Below, one piece after another: positions 1 to 6,840 of a stretch of 20,168 bases of DNA (within the stretch, counting starts at the first letter, position 1; the number at the start of each line of letters is the position of its first letter). Location: the NCBI GenBank assembly GCA_040758635.1, contig JBFLVI010000038.1:1-20168 (forward strand). Direction: 5' to 3'. Source of the stretch: Yes71-27 sp040758635. GTDB taxonomy: Bacteria > Bacillota > Desulfotomaculia > Desulfotomaculales > Ammonificaceae. A program made the position numbers and the translations under genes. Below the pieces are notes generated by a model that worked only from the letters and a program-made list of their open reading frames with translations, was not told the origin of the DNA and did not search any database.

Positions 1-545
1 TGTGCAAGTATAAATTTTATCCACATGGCACAACACTTTTTGTTTTCCGATAGAAGATATGCCCATTTTTCAAAGCTTCCCGGTCCCGTGGCAGCCCAAA
101 ATGCGGGTTAGCTGTCAAACTTGAGTTTGAAGCAGGAAAATTGGCATAGACTGGCGAACTGACAGTTTTCAAGCAGTTACGCAAAAAAGCGCCTTCTCTT
201 GCCTGAAGGCACGGTTCTGGGTACAAGGTACTTGTTTCCAAATACGTGTCTGGAGTCTTTTGACGGGCCTTAACGAATACAGGCCCGGACCGGTTACCGG
301 GGCCCTGCGAAACACTCGGGGCGGGGAAAAAGTACCAGTACGTGAAGCTTTATCTCCCCGCAGGCACGGATCAAGAGGCGCCCGCCGGCGGGTTGAATTT
401 GCCCGTTCCCGGGGAGGGAGGAATGCCGGCCGAAGCATGAGAGGTTTTACCCGTTAGTAAATTTGATACGGGGATTCGGCCGGGTGCGGTTTACGGGCGG
501 TCTGGCCGTGGGGCGCGCCCGGAAAACGAAAAGGGGGTAGGCCGG
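1..545. other. Intergenic region without a supportable gene
   Basis: No reading frame here looks like a protein: frames on both strands are short, rich in Arg, Pro and Ser, and lack ribosome binding sites. The first ~250 bases are clearly more AT-rich than the rest. They include a hairpin at 111-133 (GCT and TCAAA pairing with TTTGA and AGC, one bulged G) and a small dyad near 157-168. From about 264 the sequence becomes GC-rich and strongly self-complementary (see separate entry). The window may simply begin downstream of a gene lying outside it. Confidence 0.5.
264..392 (+). ncRNA. Candidate structured RNA or leader (unassigned)
   Basis: Several perfect helices lie close together. CGGGCCT (264-270) pairs with AGGCCCG (281-287). 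The overlapping GGCCCGG (282-288) can instead pair with CCGGGGCC (297-304, one bulge). CCTGCG (304-309) pairs with CGCAGG (359-364), and GCGGGGA (321-327) with TCCCCGC (355-361). CCCGCCGGCGGG (381-392) is a perfect 12-base palindrome. The A-rich loops between the GC stems are what a folded RNA would show. I do not recognise a known riboswitch, RNase P, SRP, tmRNA or group II intron core here. The strand is inferred from the downstream plus-strand genes. GC-rich DNA forms such pairings by chance, so confidence is low. Confidence 0.2.
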
Positions 546-836
546 GTGTCTTTCCTGGAAACTTATCTTTTTTGCGTCCTCGGGATTGTTATCAGCGTCA
601 TTCTGCCCGTTCTCCGGCAGAGTCTTCCTCAGCCGCTAACAAAAGGTCCGGTGGCGTTAGGAGGGTTCCTGGCGCGGCTGTGGCCGGTGGCGAAGCCTTA
701 CCTCGTCCTGGGCATTTTTTCGGCGGTGGTGGGACTGCTGATAGTGGCGGTAGCAGGGGAAACCCTCAAGGACTGGAGGGCTGCGCTCCTGGTGGGTTAT
801 TCCTGGGACTCCACCCTCCAGAAACTTAAAGGATAG
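546..836 (+). CDS. Small two-helix membrane protein, unknown function
   Basis: This 96-residue protein starts at GTG 546, with a GGGGG ribosome binding site about ten bases upstream. I do not recognise the family. Hydrophobic segments at about residues 4-24 and 50-70 look like two transmembrane helices, joined by a Pro-rich linker with few charges. After the second helix comes a short soluble tail containing the sequence GYSWDSTLQKLKG. Small membrane proteins ending in a similar aromatic-Asp-Ser-Thr-Leu-Gln-Lys tail occur in other bacteria, but I cannot attach a role. It lies 77 bases upstream of the HD-domain gene on the same strand and could be cotranscribed with it. No promoter was evident. 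Codon use and GC content match the neighbours, so it is probably a real gene. Confidence 0.65.
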   Translation: MSFLETYLFCVLGIVISVILPVLRQSLPQPLTKGPVALGGFLARLWPVAKPYLVLGIFSAVVGLLIVAVAGETLKDWRAALLVGYSWDSTLQKLKG

Positions 837-913
837 GCCGGTCCTGATCCGGCGGTTATCGCGTGGCCGACCGGTGCGCGTGGCTGGTTGCTGCAGGAGG
901 TGTAAAAGGTTAG

Positions 914-1489
914 GTGGAGCCGCTGGCGATCATTCGGAAGTATTACGACCCCGAGTCGAAGGCATACCGGCTTCTGGTGGGGCACAGCGAGGCGGTTGCT
1001 CAGAAGGCCCTTGCGGTGGCGGAAAGGGTGGCTCACCTCGGCCCCGACCGGCAGTTTATCCGGGAGGCGGCGCTGCTGCACGATATCGGGATTTTTTTGA
1101 CCGAAGCGCCGGAGTTGGGGTGCTTCGGTGAGAAGCCGTACGTCTGCCACGGCTACCTTGGCCGGGAGATCCTGGAACGCGAGGGGTTCCCGCGGCACGC
1201 CCTGGTTTGCGAACGCCACGTCGGCGCGGGGATCACCAGGGCGGACATAGAGAAAGAAAACCTTCCCCTGCCGCTGCGGGAGATGGTTCCGGTTTCGCTC
1301 GAGGAGCAAATCGTTTGTTTCGCGGACAAGTTTTTTTCAAAGGACGAAGGGTGTTTAGGCCGGGAAAAACCGCCTGCTGACATCAGCAGGGCGCTTGCCA
1401 GGTTCGGCGCGGAGAAGGTCCGGCGGTTTGAAGAGTGGCTGCGGCTGTTCGGGAACCCGCCGGTTTCCTTGCCGGCCGGCCCAGAATAA
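914..1489 (+). CDS. HD-domain (HDIG-type) phosphohydrolase
   Basis: This 191-residue protein has the metal-binding signature of the HD superfamily: His24 in GHSEAVAQ, the His56-Asp57 pair in ALLHDIGIF, His79 in VCHGYLG, His102 in CERHVGAG and Asp138 in CFADKFF. The arrangement resembles the small stand-alone HDIG-motif proteins of archaea and Firmicutes (TIGR00295-like). Family members are metal-dependent phosphohydrolases, usually acting on nucleotides or phosphate esters in the cytoplasm; the substrate of this one cannot be read from the sequence. The start is GTG 914, behind a strong AGGAGG at about 896-901. The gene follows the small membrane protein on the same strand and is convergent with the HesB-like gene. 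A perfect hairpin begins at its stop codon. Alternative GTG or ATG starts downstream would remove part of the HD site. Confidence 0.85.
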   Translation: MEPLAIIRKYYDPESKAYRLLVGHSEAVAQKALAVAERVAHLGPDRQFIREAALLHDIGIFLTEAPELGCFGEKPYVCHGYLGREILEREGFPRHALVCERHVGAGITRADIEKENLPLPLREMVPVSLEEQIVCFADKFFSKDEGCLGREKPPADISRALARFGAEKVRRFEEWLRLFGNPPVSLPAGPE

Positions 1490-1516
1490 AGGCCTTCACC
1501 GTGCGGTGAAGGCCTT
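1489..1516. terminator. Bidirectional hairpin terminator between convergent genes
   Basis: AAGGCCTTCACC (1489-1500) and GGTGAAGGCCTT (1505-1516) form a perfect 12-bp stem with a GTGC loop, starting at the last base of the HD-gene stop codon. On the plus strand it is followed by TTGCTC, a poor T-run. On the minus strand the hairpin is followed by TTTATT, so it fits better as the terminator of the HesB-like gene. It probably protects both convergent genes from read-through. Confidence 0.75.
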
Positions 1517-1539
1517 GCTCACGGGCAGCGTTTTCTCTT

Positions 1540-1848
1540 TTACTTGCAGGAGGAACAGGAACCCTGTCGCGGCGTTGTGATCGTGAAGCCGCCGCCAATC
1601 CAGGTCTTGGTATAATCGAGGACTGCTTCAGCCAGATACGGCACCGTGCTTTTGTCAACGGCGAATTTTACCTCGCCGGCGGTAAACGTGGTGTCTCCCT
1701 CTTTCATTGACTCATCCAGAGCCAAGCCGAAATTCGGCCCCCCTCACCCGATGCCGTTGATGTACACGCGGATGTAGGCATGGGTCATCTTCTTTTCGAC
1801 CAGGAATTCTCTCAATTTTTCTTCTGCCAGAGGTGTCACCTTGAGCAT
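1540..1848 (-). CDS. HesB/IscA-like protein with in-frame TGA (predicted selenoprotein)
   Basis: Reading the minus strand from ATG 1848 (GGGGAG upstream) gives a 102-residue protein if the TGA at 1746-1744 is read as selenocysteine 35. The residues around it read NGIG-U-GGPNFGLALDE, matching the HesB/IscA core where the first metal-binding Cys normally stands. The known HesB-like selenoprotein family (TIGR01911) has Sec at exactly this place. The C-terminus GSCSSCK keeps the second Cys pair of the A-type iron-sulfur carrier fold. The family role is binding or handing on iron-sulfur clusters; the role of the seleno branch is not established. The frame is open on both sides of TGA and the similarity is continuous, which argues against a pseudogene. 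TGA is an ordinary stop elsewhere in the window (hypD, hypE, rpoC), so a recoded Trp is unlikely. Standard calling would report only a 61-residue fragment or nothing. Confidence 0.85.
1717..1746 (-). promoter_or_regulatory. Candidate bacterial SECIS hairpin after the TGA
   Basis: Bacterial selenocysteine insertion needs a stem-loop just 3' of the TGA that binds SelB. On the minus strand, GCCGA (1738-1734) pairs with TCGGC (1730-1726) around a three-base loop. G-U pairs and GAG with CTC (1745-1743 with 1721-1719) can extend the stem. The position is right. The small loop lacks an obvious match to known SECIS loops, and these elements are poorly conserved, so this is tentative. Confidence 0.35.
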
Positions 1849-1905
1849 CTCGCTTCTCCCCTCTTTAATATTAAGTCAAAATGGCGGAATATGCCTACGG
1901 GAGCT

Positions 1906-1934
1906 ATCCTAACACACCTTGTCCCGGAAGTCAA
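1906..1934 (-). promoter_or_regulatory. Sigma-A-type promoter of the HesB-like gene
   Basis: On the minus strand, TTGACT (1934-1929) and TAGGAT (1911-1906) are separated by exactly 17 bases, a good match to the vegetative -35 and -10 boxes. The predicted start lies near 1899, giving a 5' leader of about 50 bases before ATG 1848. The promoter being intact and correctly oriented supports the HesB-like gene as expressed. Confidence 0.65.
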
Positions 1935-2221
1935 TGCCCCGGGAAATAGATGCCCTTTCATAAAATCAATACCCTGCTCCCGGGCTGTTTTAGGATCTTT
2001 TGCGCGGGGCGGGAGCGCCCCTTTTCTCGGGACCGCCCGGTATGATAAGCTTTTAGTATGCGGTGCCGGGTTTCACGCCTGGATTGCGTAACCGGTTTTC
2101 GCGGCCGGTTTGGTTTTGGCTTCGGATTCCAAAAGGGAAAAACGGAGCGGGCGCGAATTGTAATAAGGTCGAGGGCCGGGTGACACTAATACTTTTCGGC
2201 TGGAAAGTTTCGGGGGACTCG
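1935..2221 (+). other. Upstream region of the hyp cluster
   Basis: No gene is supportable here. The region upstream of hypA holds a terminator-like hairpin (2006-2025, separate entry), a hairpin AACCGG/CCGGTT at 2090-2110, and a hairpin TTTTGG/CCAAAA at 2114-2134. CCGGGA (about 1940-1945) can pair with TCCCGG (about 1978-1983). I could not find a convincing sigma-A -35/-10 pair on the plus strand; TATGAT at 2041-2046 has no matching -35. Hyp transcription may depend on another sigma factor, an activator, or a promoter I cannot recognise. The hairpins could form a leader RNA. Confidence 0.4.
2006..2025 (+). terminator. Terminator-like hairpin upstream of hypA
   Basis: GGGGCG (2006-2011) and CGCCCC (2016-2021) form a 6-bp GC stem with a GGAG loop, followed at once by TTTT. 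It has the layout of a short intrinsic terminator on the plus strand. No plus-strand gene precedes it, so it would act either on transcripts starting further upstream in this intergenic region or as an attenuator ahead of hypA. The T-run is short. Confidence 0.4.
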
Positions 2222-2617
2222 ATGCATGAACTGAGCCTGGTCGAATCAATGATGAGTTCGATCGCGGAGAGCGCGGCGGAGAACAACATCACCCGCGTGA
2301 TTCGCGTGAAGCTGGTGGTCGGCCGCCTCAACCTGGCGCAGCCGGAGCTTTTGCAGTTTGCTTTCGAGGCTTTGCGCGCGGGAACGATCTTCGAGGAGGC
2401 GACCCTGGAGATTGAAGAGCGGCCGCTTTTGATGCGCTGCCGGAAATGCGGCGGGACGTTTGCCCCGGACTTCGTGAATTTCTTCTGTCCCGATTGCGGG
2501 GGGCAGGCGGAAATCGCGGCCGGCCAGGAGCTGTACATTGAGCACTACGAAGGTGAAACCGGAGAGGATGCGGATGGCGCTGAAGGTAATAATGGGCCAG
2601 CGGCTCCTGAAGGCTAA
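2222..2617 (+). CDS. hypA: HypA, nickel metallochaperone for hydrogenase maturation
   Basis: HypA delivers nickel to the large subunit of [NiFe] hydrogenase, working with the GTPase HypB. The start MHELSLVESM is diagnostic: the N-terminal Met and His2 bind nickel, which fixes the start at ATG 2222 behind GGGGGA (2212-2217). The zinc site is two CxxC motifs, Cys73/Cys76 and Cys89/Cys92. The core ends around residue 110, the usual family length. A Gly/Glu/Ala-rich tail of about 20 residues follows, which looks like read-through of the sequence shared with the start of hypB rather than a functional domain. It is the first gene of the hypABFCDE cluster and overlaps hypB by about 44 bases, suggesting translational coupling. 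Confidence 0.95.
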   Translation: MHELSLVESMMSSIAESAAENNITRVIRVKLVVGRLNLAQPELLQFAFEALRAGTIFEEATLEIEERPLLMRCRKCGGTFAPDFVNFFCPDCGGQAEIAAGQELYIEHYEGETGEDADGAEGNNGPAAPEG

Positions 2618-3257
2618 CGAGCAGGTGGCGGCGGAAAACAGGACGCGGTTCGCCGCGGCCGGTGTGCTGGTGGTAAACCTGATCAGTTCCCCGGGCGCGG
2701 GGAAGACCACGCTGTTAGAGCGGACGCTGGCGCGGCTGCGCGACAGGTTCAGGATCGCGGTGATCGAAGGGGACATGTACACGGTCCGGGACGCCCAGCG
2801 CATTGCCGGTCAGAGGGTGGAGGTGGTGCAGATAAACACCGCCGGTGTTTGCCACCTGGACGCGCCGATGGTTGCGCGCGCGCTGGAGGAACTGGAGGCG
2901 GACCGCTACGACCTGTTGTTCATCGAAAACGTGGGGAACCTGGTTTGCCCGGCCGAGTTCGACCTGGGCGAGGACCTCAAGGTTGCCGTTTTGAGTGTGA
3001 CGGAGGGCGGAGACAAACCGGCGAAGTACCCGCTGGTTTTTCAGACCGCGCGGGCGGTGGTGATCAACAAGGGCGACCTCCTGCCTTACACCGATTTTGA
3101 TCTGGAGACGGTGGTGACGGAACTGGAGGCGCTGAACAGGGACCTGAAGGTTTTTGTCGTTTCGGCCAAAACCGGGGAGGGAATAGAGGAATGGTGCAAA
3201 TGGCTGGAGGAAATGGCGGCGGAAAAGGGGAAGGTGACCGAACCCGGTACCGGATAG
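2574..3257 (+). CDS. hypB: HypB, GTPase for nickel insertion
   Basis: HypB is a SIMIBI-class GTPase that drives nickel transfer from HypA into the hydrogenase large-subunit precursor. The P-loop SSPGAGKTT is at residues 38-46 and the guanine-specificity motif NKGD at 165-168. The metal site at the dimer interface is visible as Cys93-His94 (GVCHLDAP) and Cys124 (NLVCP), as in archaeal HypB. There is no N-terminal CxxCGC motif or His-rich stretch, so it is the minimal form without the high-affinity or storage nickel site. I chose ATG 2574 (227 residues) because GGAGAGG ends six bases upstream. In-frame TTG 2538, GTG 2553 and ATG 2568 are alternatives. It overlaps hypA upstream and hypF downstream (67 bases). 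Confidence 0.93.
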   Translation: MALKVIMGQRLLKANEQVAAENRTRFAAAGVLVVNLISSPGAGKTTLLERTLARLRDRFRIAVIEGDMYTVRDAQRIAGQRVEVVQINTAGVCHLDAPMVARALEELEADRYDLLFIENVGNLVCPAEFDLGEDLKVAVLSVTEGGDKPAKYPLVFQTARAVVINKGDLLPYTDFDLETVVTELEALNRDLKVFVVSAKTGEGIEEWCKWLEEMAAEKGKVTEPGTG

Positions 3258-5512
3258 CGGTCAAGGGAACGGTACAGGGCGTCGGGTTCAGGCCGTTCAT
3301 CTACAATCTGGCCCAGTCGCTCGGTCTGAAGGGCTTTGTGCTTAACGACGCGCGCGGGGTAGTCGTCGAGGTGGAAGGAGAGGCGGCGAAGGCGGCCGAG
3401 TTTCTGACGGCGCTTTCGCAGCGGCCGCCGCGGCTGGCGCGGGTTACGGCCGTCGAGCGCGAGGAACTGGCCCCGGTAGGTTACCGCCGGTTTGAGATTC
3501 TCCACAGCGCTGACGATGCCGCCAAGGAAGCGCTGATCCCGCCGGACGTGGCGCTGTGCGGCGATTGCGCCCGGGAGACCTTTGATCCTACGGACCGGCA
3601 CTACCTCTATCCGTTCACCAACTGCACGAATTGCGGGCCGCGTTTCACGATCATCAAGGAGGTGCCGTACGACCGCCCGCGGACCTCTATGGCCGGCTTC
3701 AAGATGTGTGCGGAGTGCAGCCGGGAGTACCACGACCCGCAAGACCGGCGCTTTCACGCCCAGCCGATCGCCTGCCCGGCCTGCGGGCCGGAGGTGGAGC
3801 TGCTGGACGCCGACGGCCGCCCGGTCCCGGGGGACTGGCGGGAAAACTGCTGGCAGATCCTGGGCGAGGGCAAGATCCTGGCTTTGAAGAGCCTGGGCGG
3901 GTTTCACCTCGCCTGCGACGCTTTCAACCGGCAGGCCTTGAAGACGCTGCGCCAGCGAAAGGGCCGGAGCCACAAGCCTTTCGCGGTAATGTGCCGGGAC
4001 CTGACGACGATCAGGCGCTACTGTCTCGTCAGTGAGGCGGAGGAGGAGTTGCTGACGGCGCTTCAGGCCCCGATCGTCATCTTGAGGCGCCGTCCCGAGG
4101 CGGTGATCCCGGAGGAGGTGGCGCCGGGGCTGCGGACCCTGGGGGTAATGGTGCCTTACACGCCGCTGCACCTCCTGCTTTTTGAAGGTCCGTTTGCCGT
4201 GCTGGTGATGACCAGCGGTAATTACAGCGAATTGCCGCTTTGTAAGGATAACGAACGGGTTTTCCAAGAACTCGGCGGGATTGCGGACTACTTTCTCCTG
4301 CACAACCGCTCCATCGTAAACCGCTGCGACGACTCGCTGGCGGGGGTTGTAGCCGGCGAGGTTCAGCTCTACCGCCGGTCGCGCGGATATGTTCCCCGGC
4401 CGGTGGTGGTACCGAACAGTGAGGGTGCGGTGGTCCTGGGAATGGGCGGCGAAATGAAGAACGCCTTCTGCCTGCTGAAGCAGGGGCAGGCCTTTCTCAG
4501 CCAGCACATCGGGGAACTGGACAGCCTGGAAGGAGAGGAAAACCTTTTTTCCAGCCTGGTGAACTTCCAGCGCTTGCTGGGGGTGGAGCCGGAGGTCGTG
4601 GGATACGACCTTCACCCGGGTTACCGCTCCTCCCGCATCGCGGAGAGCGTGCCGGCGAAGATGCGGTTCGGGGTGCAGCACCACCACGCCCACCTGGCGG
4701 CCTGCCTGGCCGACAACGGCGTGGATTCCCCCGCGATCGGGGTGATCTTCGACGGCACCGGTTACGGGGAGGACGGGAACCTGTGGGGGTTCGAATTCCT
4801 GAGCGGCGATTACAAGGAGTTCACCCGCCACTACCACCTTGCATACGCGCCGCTGCCGGGCGGGGAGCAGGGTATCAGGCACCCGTGGCGGATGGCGGCC
4901 TCGTACCTGATCACCTTTTTGGGAGATGAGGGGCTGTCGGCAGCCGGAGCCCTTTTCGGGAGCAGGAAGCAGGAGTTGGAGACCGTGCGGTACTTAGTGG
5001 AAAAGCGGTTCAATTCGCCCTTGGCCTGCGGGTGCGGGCGCCTCTTCGACGCCGCGGCGGCGCTCCTGGGGATCTGCTGGGAGGCCACTTACGAGGGGCA
5101 GGCGGCCATCGAACTCGGTGAGCACGTGCTCGACCCGGAGGAGGGGAGCAGACTTCCGGGGTACCCGTACTCCTTCGACGGGGCGGTAATCTCACCCGCC
5201 GGCATCTTCAGCGGTATCCTGGAGGACCTGAAGAAAGGCACGGAAAAAACGTTAATCAGCACCCGCTTCCACAACACCATCGTGGCCATCGTTCTGGACG
5301 CGGTGCAGCGAATCGCTGCCGAGACGGGCCTGAAAGCGGTGGCCTTGAGCGGCGGTACCTGGCAGAACCGCTACCTTTTCGCGGTGGGCAAGGAAATGCT
5401 GGCCCGGAACGGTTTTGAGGTGCTGTTCCACCGGCAGGTTCCGGCGAACGACGGGGGTTTGAGTCTCGGGCAGGCGGTTGTGGCGCACAGGAGGTGGCAG
5501 GAATGTGTTTAG
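3191..5512 (+). CDS. hypF: HypF, carbamoyltransferase for cyanide ligand synthesis
   Basis: HypF uses carbamoyl phosphate and ATP to make carbamoyl-adenylate and carbamoylates the C-terminal Cys of HypE, the first step in making the CN ligands. At 773 residues it has the full domain set: an acylphosphatase-like domain with VQGVGFRPF at residues 28-36; a double zinc-finger region with CGDC, NCTNCGPRF, CAEC and CPAC motifs at about 120-200; a YrdC-like ATP-binding domain around 210-400; and a Kae1-like domain with the metal-binding VQHHHAH near 495-501. Near the C-terminus, ALSGGTWQNRYL corresponds to the usual nucleotide-site signature. The start ATG 3191 lies inside the end of hypB; ATG 3200 is a possible alternative. 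Its last ten bases overlap the hypC start. No key residue appears missing. Confidence 0.95.
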   Translation: MVQMAGGNGGGKGEGDRTRYRIAVKGTVQGVGFRPFIYNLAQSLGLKGFVLNDARGVVVEVEGEAAKAAEFLTALSQRPPRLARVTAVEREELAPVGYRRFEILHSADDAAKEALIPPDVALCGDCARETFDPTDRHYLYPFTNCTNCGPRFTIIKEVPYDRPRTSMAGFKMCAECSREYHDPQDRRFHAQPIACPACGPEVELLDADGRPVPGDWRENCWQILGEGKILALKSLGGFHLACDAFNRQALKTLRQRKGRSHKPFAVMCRDLTTIRRYCLVSEAEEELLTALQAPIVILRRRPEAVIPEEVAPGLRTLGVMVPYTPLHLLLFEGPFAVLVMTSGNYSELPLCKDNERVFQELGGIADYFLLHNRSIVNRCDDSLAGVVAGEVQLYRRSRGYVPRPVVVPNSEGAVVLGMGGEMKNAFCLLKQGQAFLSQHIGELDSLEGEENLFSSLVNFQRLLGVEPEVVGYDLHPGYRSSRIAESVPAKMRFGVQHHHAHLAACLADNGVDSPAIGVIFDGTGYGEDGNLWGFEFLSGDYKEFTRHYHLAYAPLPGGEQGIRHPWRMAASYLITFLGDEGLSAAGALFGSRKQELETVRYLVEKRFNSPLACGCGRLFDAAAALLGICWEATYEGQAAIELGEHVLDPEEGSRLPGYPYSFDGAVISPAGIFSGILEDLKKGTEKTLISTRFHNTIVAIVLDAVQRIAAETGLKAVALSGGTWQNRYLFAVGKEMLARNGFEVLFHRQVPANDGGLSLGQAVVAHRRWQECV

Positions 5513-5772
5513 GGGTCCCGGGGAAGATCGTGGCGGTTTCTCCGGAGGAAAATACGGCGGTGATTGAAACTTTCGGTCTCCGGCAGCGTATCAATACGCT
5601 CCTGGTGGGCGAGGTCCAGGTGGGCGAGTACGTCATCGTGCACACCGGTTACGCCATTGAGAAGCTGGACGTGGGGGAAGCGTTGGAGCGGATCAGACTG
5701 TGGGAGGAATTGCTGGCGCATGAAGGTTTTGGAGAAGTTTCGGGATCCGGCAATAGCCCGGACGTTGATTAA
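5503..5772 (+). CDS. hypC: HypC, hydrogenase maturation chaperone
   Basis: HypC partners HypD in assembling Fe(CN)2CO and carries it to the hydrogenase large subunit. The diagnostic start MCLGVPGK places the essential Cys2 at the N-terminus after Met removal, so ATG 5503 is chosen over an in-frame ATG three codons earlier. GGAGG at about 5490-5494 is well spaced. The conserved His in VHTGYA is residue 47. At 89 residues it is a little longer than usual; the last ~15 residues are low-complexity and lie within the overlap with hypD. The start overlaps the end of hypF by ten bases, and the 3' end overlaps hypD by 53 bases, consistent with coupled translation. Confidence 0.95.
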   Translation: MCLGVPGKIVAVSPEENTAVIETFGLRQRINTLLVGEVQVGEYVIVHTGYAIEKLDVGEALERIRLWEELLAHEGFGEVSGSGNSPDVD

Positions 5773-6829
5773 AGAGGTACGGATTTTGGCCGCCCGGCTC
5801 ACAGAGCGCCTCGGGCGGCGCGCGGTTTTAATGGAGGTTTGCGGGACGCACACCGTGGCCATATCTCGAGCCGGCCTGCGGAGCCTGTTAGGCGATTACG
5901 TTGACCTGCGCAGCGGTCCCGGTTGCCCGGTCTGCGTTACGGACTACGCCGACGTGGACCGGATGGTGGCCTTCGCCCGGCTGCCGGGCGTCACGGTGGG
6001 AACGTTCGGCGACATGGTGCGGGTGCCCGGGAGCGACTCGTCCCTGGAGCGCGAGCGGGCCGGCGGCGCCGACGTGCGCATCTTTTATTCGCCGGCGGAT
6101 GCGGTTACCTGGGCGGCGGAGCACCCGGGACGGGAAACGGTCTTTTTGGGCGTGGGGTTTGAAACGACTGCGCCCGCCGTGGCTTTAAGCATCAAGGAAG
6201 CCAGGGCCCGCGGGGTGAAGAACTTCAGTGTTTTCGTTGCCCACAAGTTAGTGCCGCCGGCCATGGAAGCGCTTTTAAGCGACCCGGAGCTGAGGATTGA
6301 CGGCTTCATCCTGCCCGGACACGTCAGCGCCATCATCGGTCGCCGCGCGTACACCTTTCTGGAGCGGTACGGCCTGCCGGCGGTAATCACCGGATTCGAA
6401 ACGAACGACATCCTGGACGCGATCCGGGAGATTCTCCGGATGATGCTGAACGATGAGCGCCGGGTCGTCAACGGGTACACCCGGGTGGTGCGCGAGGAGG
6501 GAAACAAAATCGCGCAGCAGCAGATGGCCGAGGTATTTGCCGTATGCGATGCTTCCTGGCGGGGTTTCGGCGTCATTCCGCAGAGCGGGATGCGGATGCG
6601 GCCCGAATTCGGCGCGTTTGACGCCGCGGAACGGTTTGCGCTCCCGCCGGTGACGGCGCGGGTTCCCGCGGGATGCGCCTGCGGGGAAATCCTGAAAGGG
6701 AAGCTCACTCCCCGGGACTGCCGCCTGTTTGCCAGGGTCTGCAACCCGACGCGGCCGGTGGGTCCCTGCATGGTTTCTTCGGAAGGGGCCTGCGCCGCTT
6801 ACTACCAGTTCGAGCGCCATGCGCTGTGA
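5720..6829 (+). CDS. hypD: HypD, iron-sulfur scaffold for Fe(CN)2CO assembly
   Basis: HypD is the iron-sulfur scaffold on which the Fe(CN)2CO unit is built together with HypC and HypE. Cys41 (EVCGTHT), Cys69 and Cys72 (GPGCPVC) fall at exactly the numbers of the E. coli catalytic cysteines. The C-terminal cluster ligands are visible in the CACGEI, CRLFARVC, GPCM and GACAAYY segments. At 369 residues the length is typical. ATG 5720 is the start because the family begins close to the EKFRDP segment; GGGAGGA lies about 11 bases upstream. The open frame extends further upstream, but that sequence is the hypC gene read in another frame. hypE begins 11 bases after the stop. Confidence 0.95.
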   Translation: MKVLEKFRDPAIARTLIKEVRILAARLTERLGRRAVLMEVCGTHTVAISRAGLRSLLGDYVDLRSGPGCPVCVTDYADVDRMVAFARLPGVTVGTFGDMVRVPGSDSSLERERAGGADVRIFYSPADAVTWAAEHPGRETVFLGVGFETTAPAVALSIKEARARGVKNFSVFVAHKLVPPAMEALLSDPELRIDGFILPGHVSAIIGRRAYTFLERYGLPAVITGFETNDILDAIREILRMMLNDERRVVNGYTRVVREEGNKIAQQQMAEVFAVCDASWRGFGVIPQSGMRMRPEFGAFDAAERFALPPVTARVPAGCACGEILKGKLTPRDCRLFARVCNPTRPVGPCMVSSEGACAAYYQFERHAL

Positions 6830-6840
6830 GGAGGAAACAG

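Noticed and set aside
264..392. Group II intron domain V, cobalamin, TPP, c-di-GMP or RNase P RNA
   Set aside because: The defining conserved sequences of each were looked for and not found.
343..445. Possible 32-codon peptide from a GTG reading VKLYLPAGTDQEAP onward
   Set aside because: No ribosome binding site, no homology I can recognise, and it lies inside a self-complementary stretch.
1744..1746. TGA in the HesB-like gene as a pseudogene mutation or a Trp-coding TGA
   Set aside because: The TGA coincides with the family Sec/Cys position, the frame is conserved on both sides, and TGA serves as a normal stop for other genes here.
1780..2091. 103-residue plus-strand open frame across the HesB-like start and its promoter
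   Set aside because: Its beginning is antisense to the HesB-like gene and the rest covers the divergent promoter and hairpin; no family signature or ribosome binding site.
3086..4882. 598-residue open frame on the minus strand opposite hypF
   Set aside because: It is an antisense shadow of a clear HypF gene; composition is rich in Arg, Gln, His and Val with no recognisable domain, as expected opposite GC-rich coding DNA.
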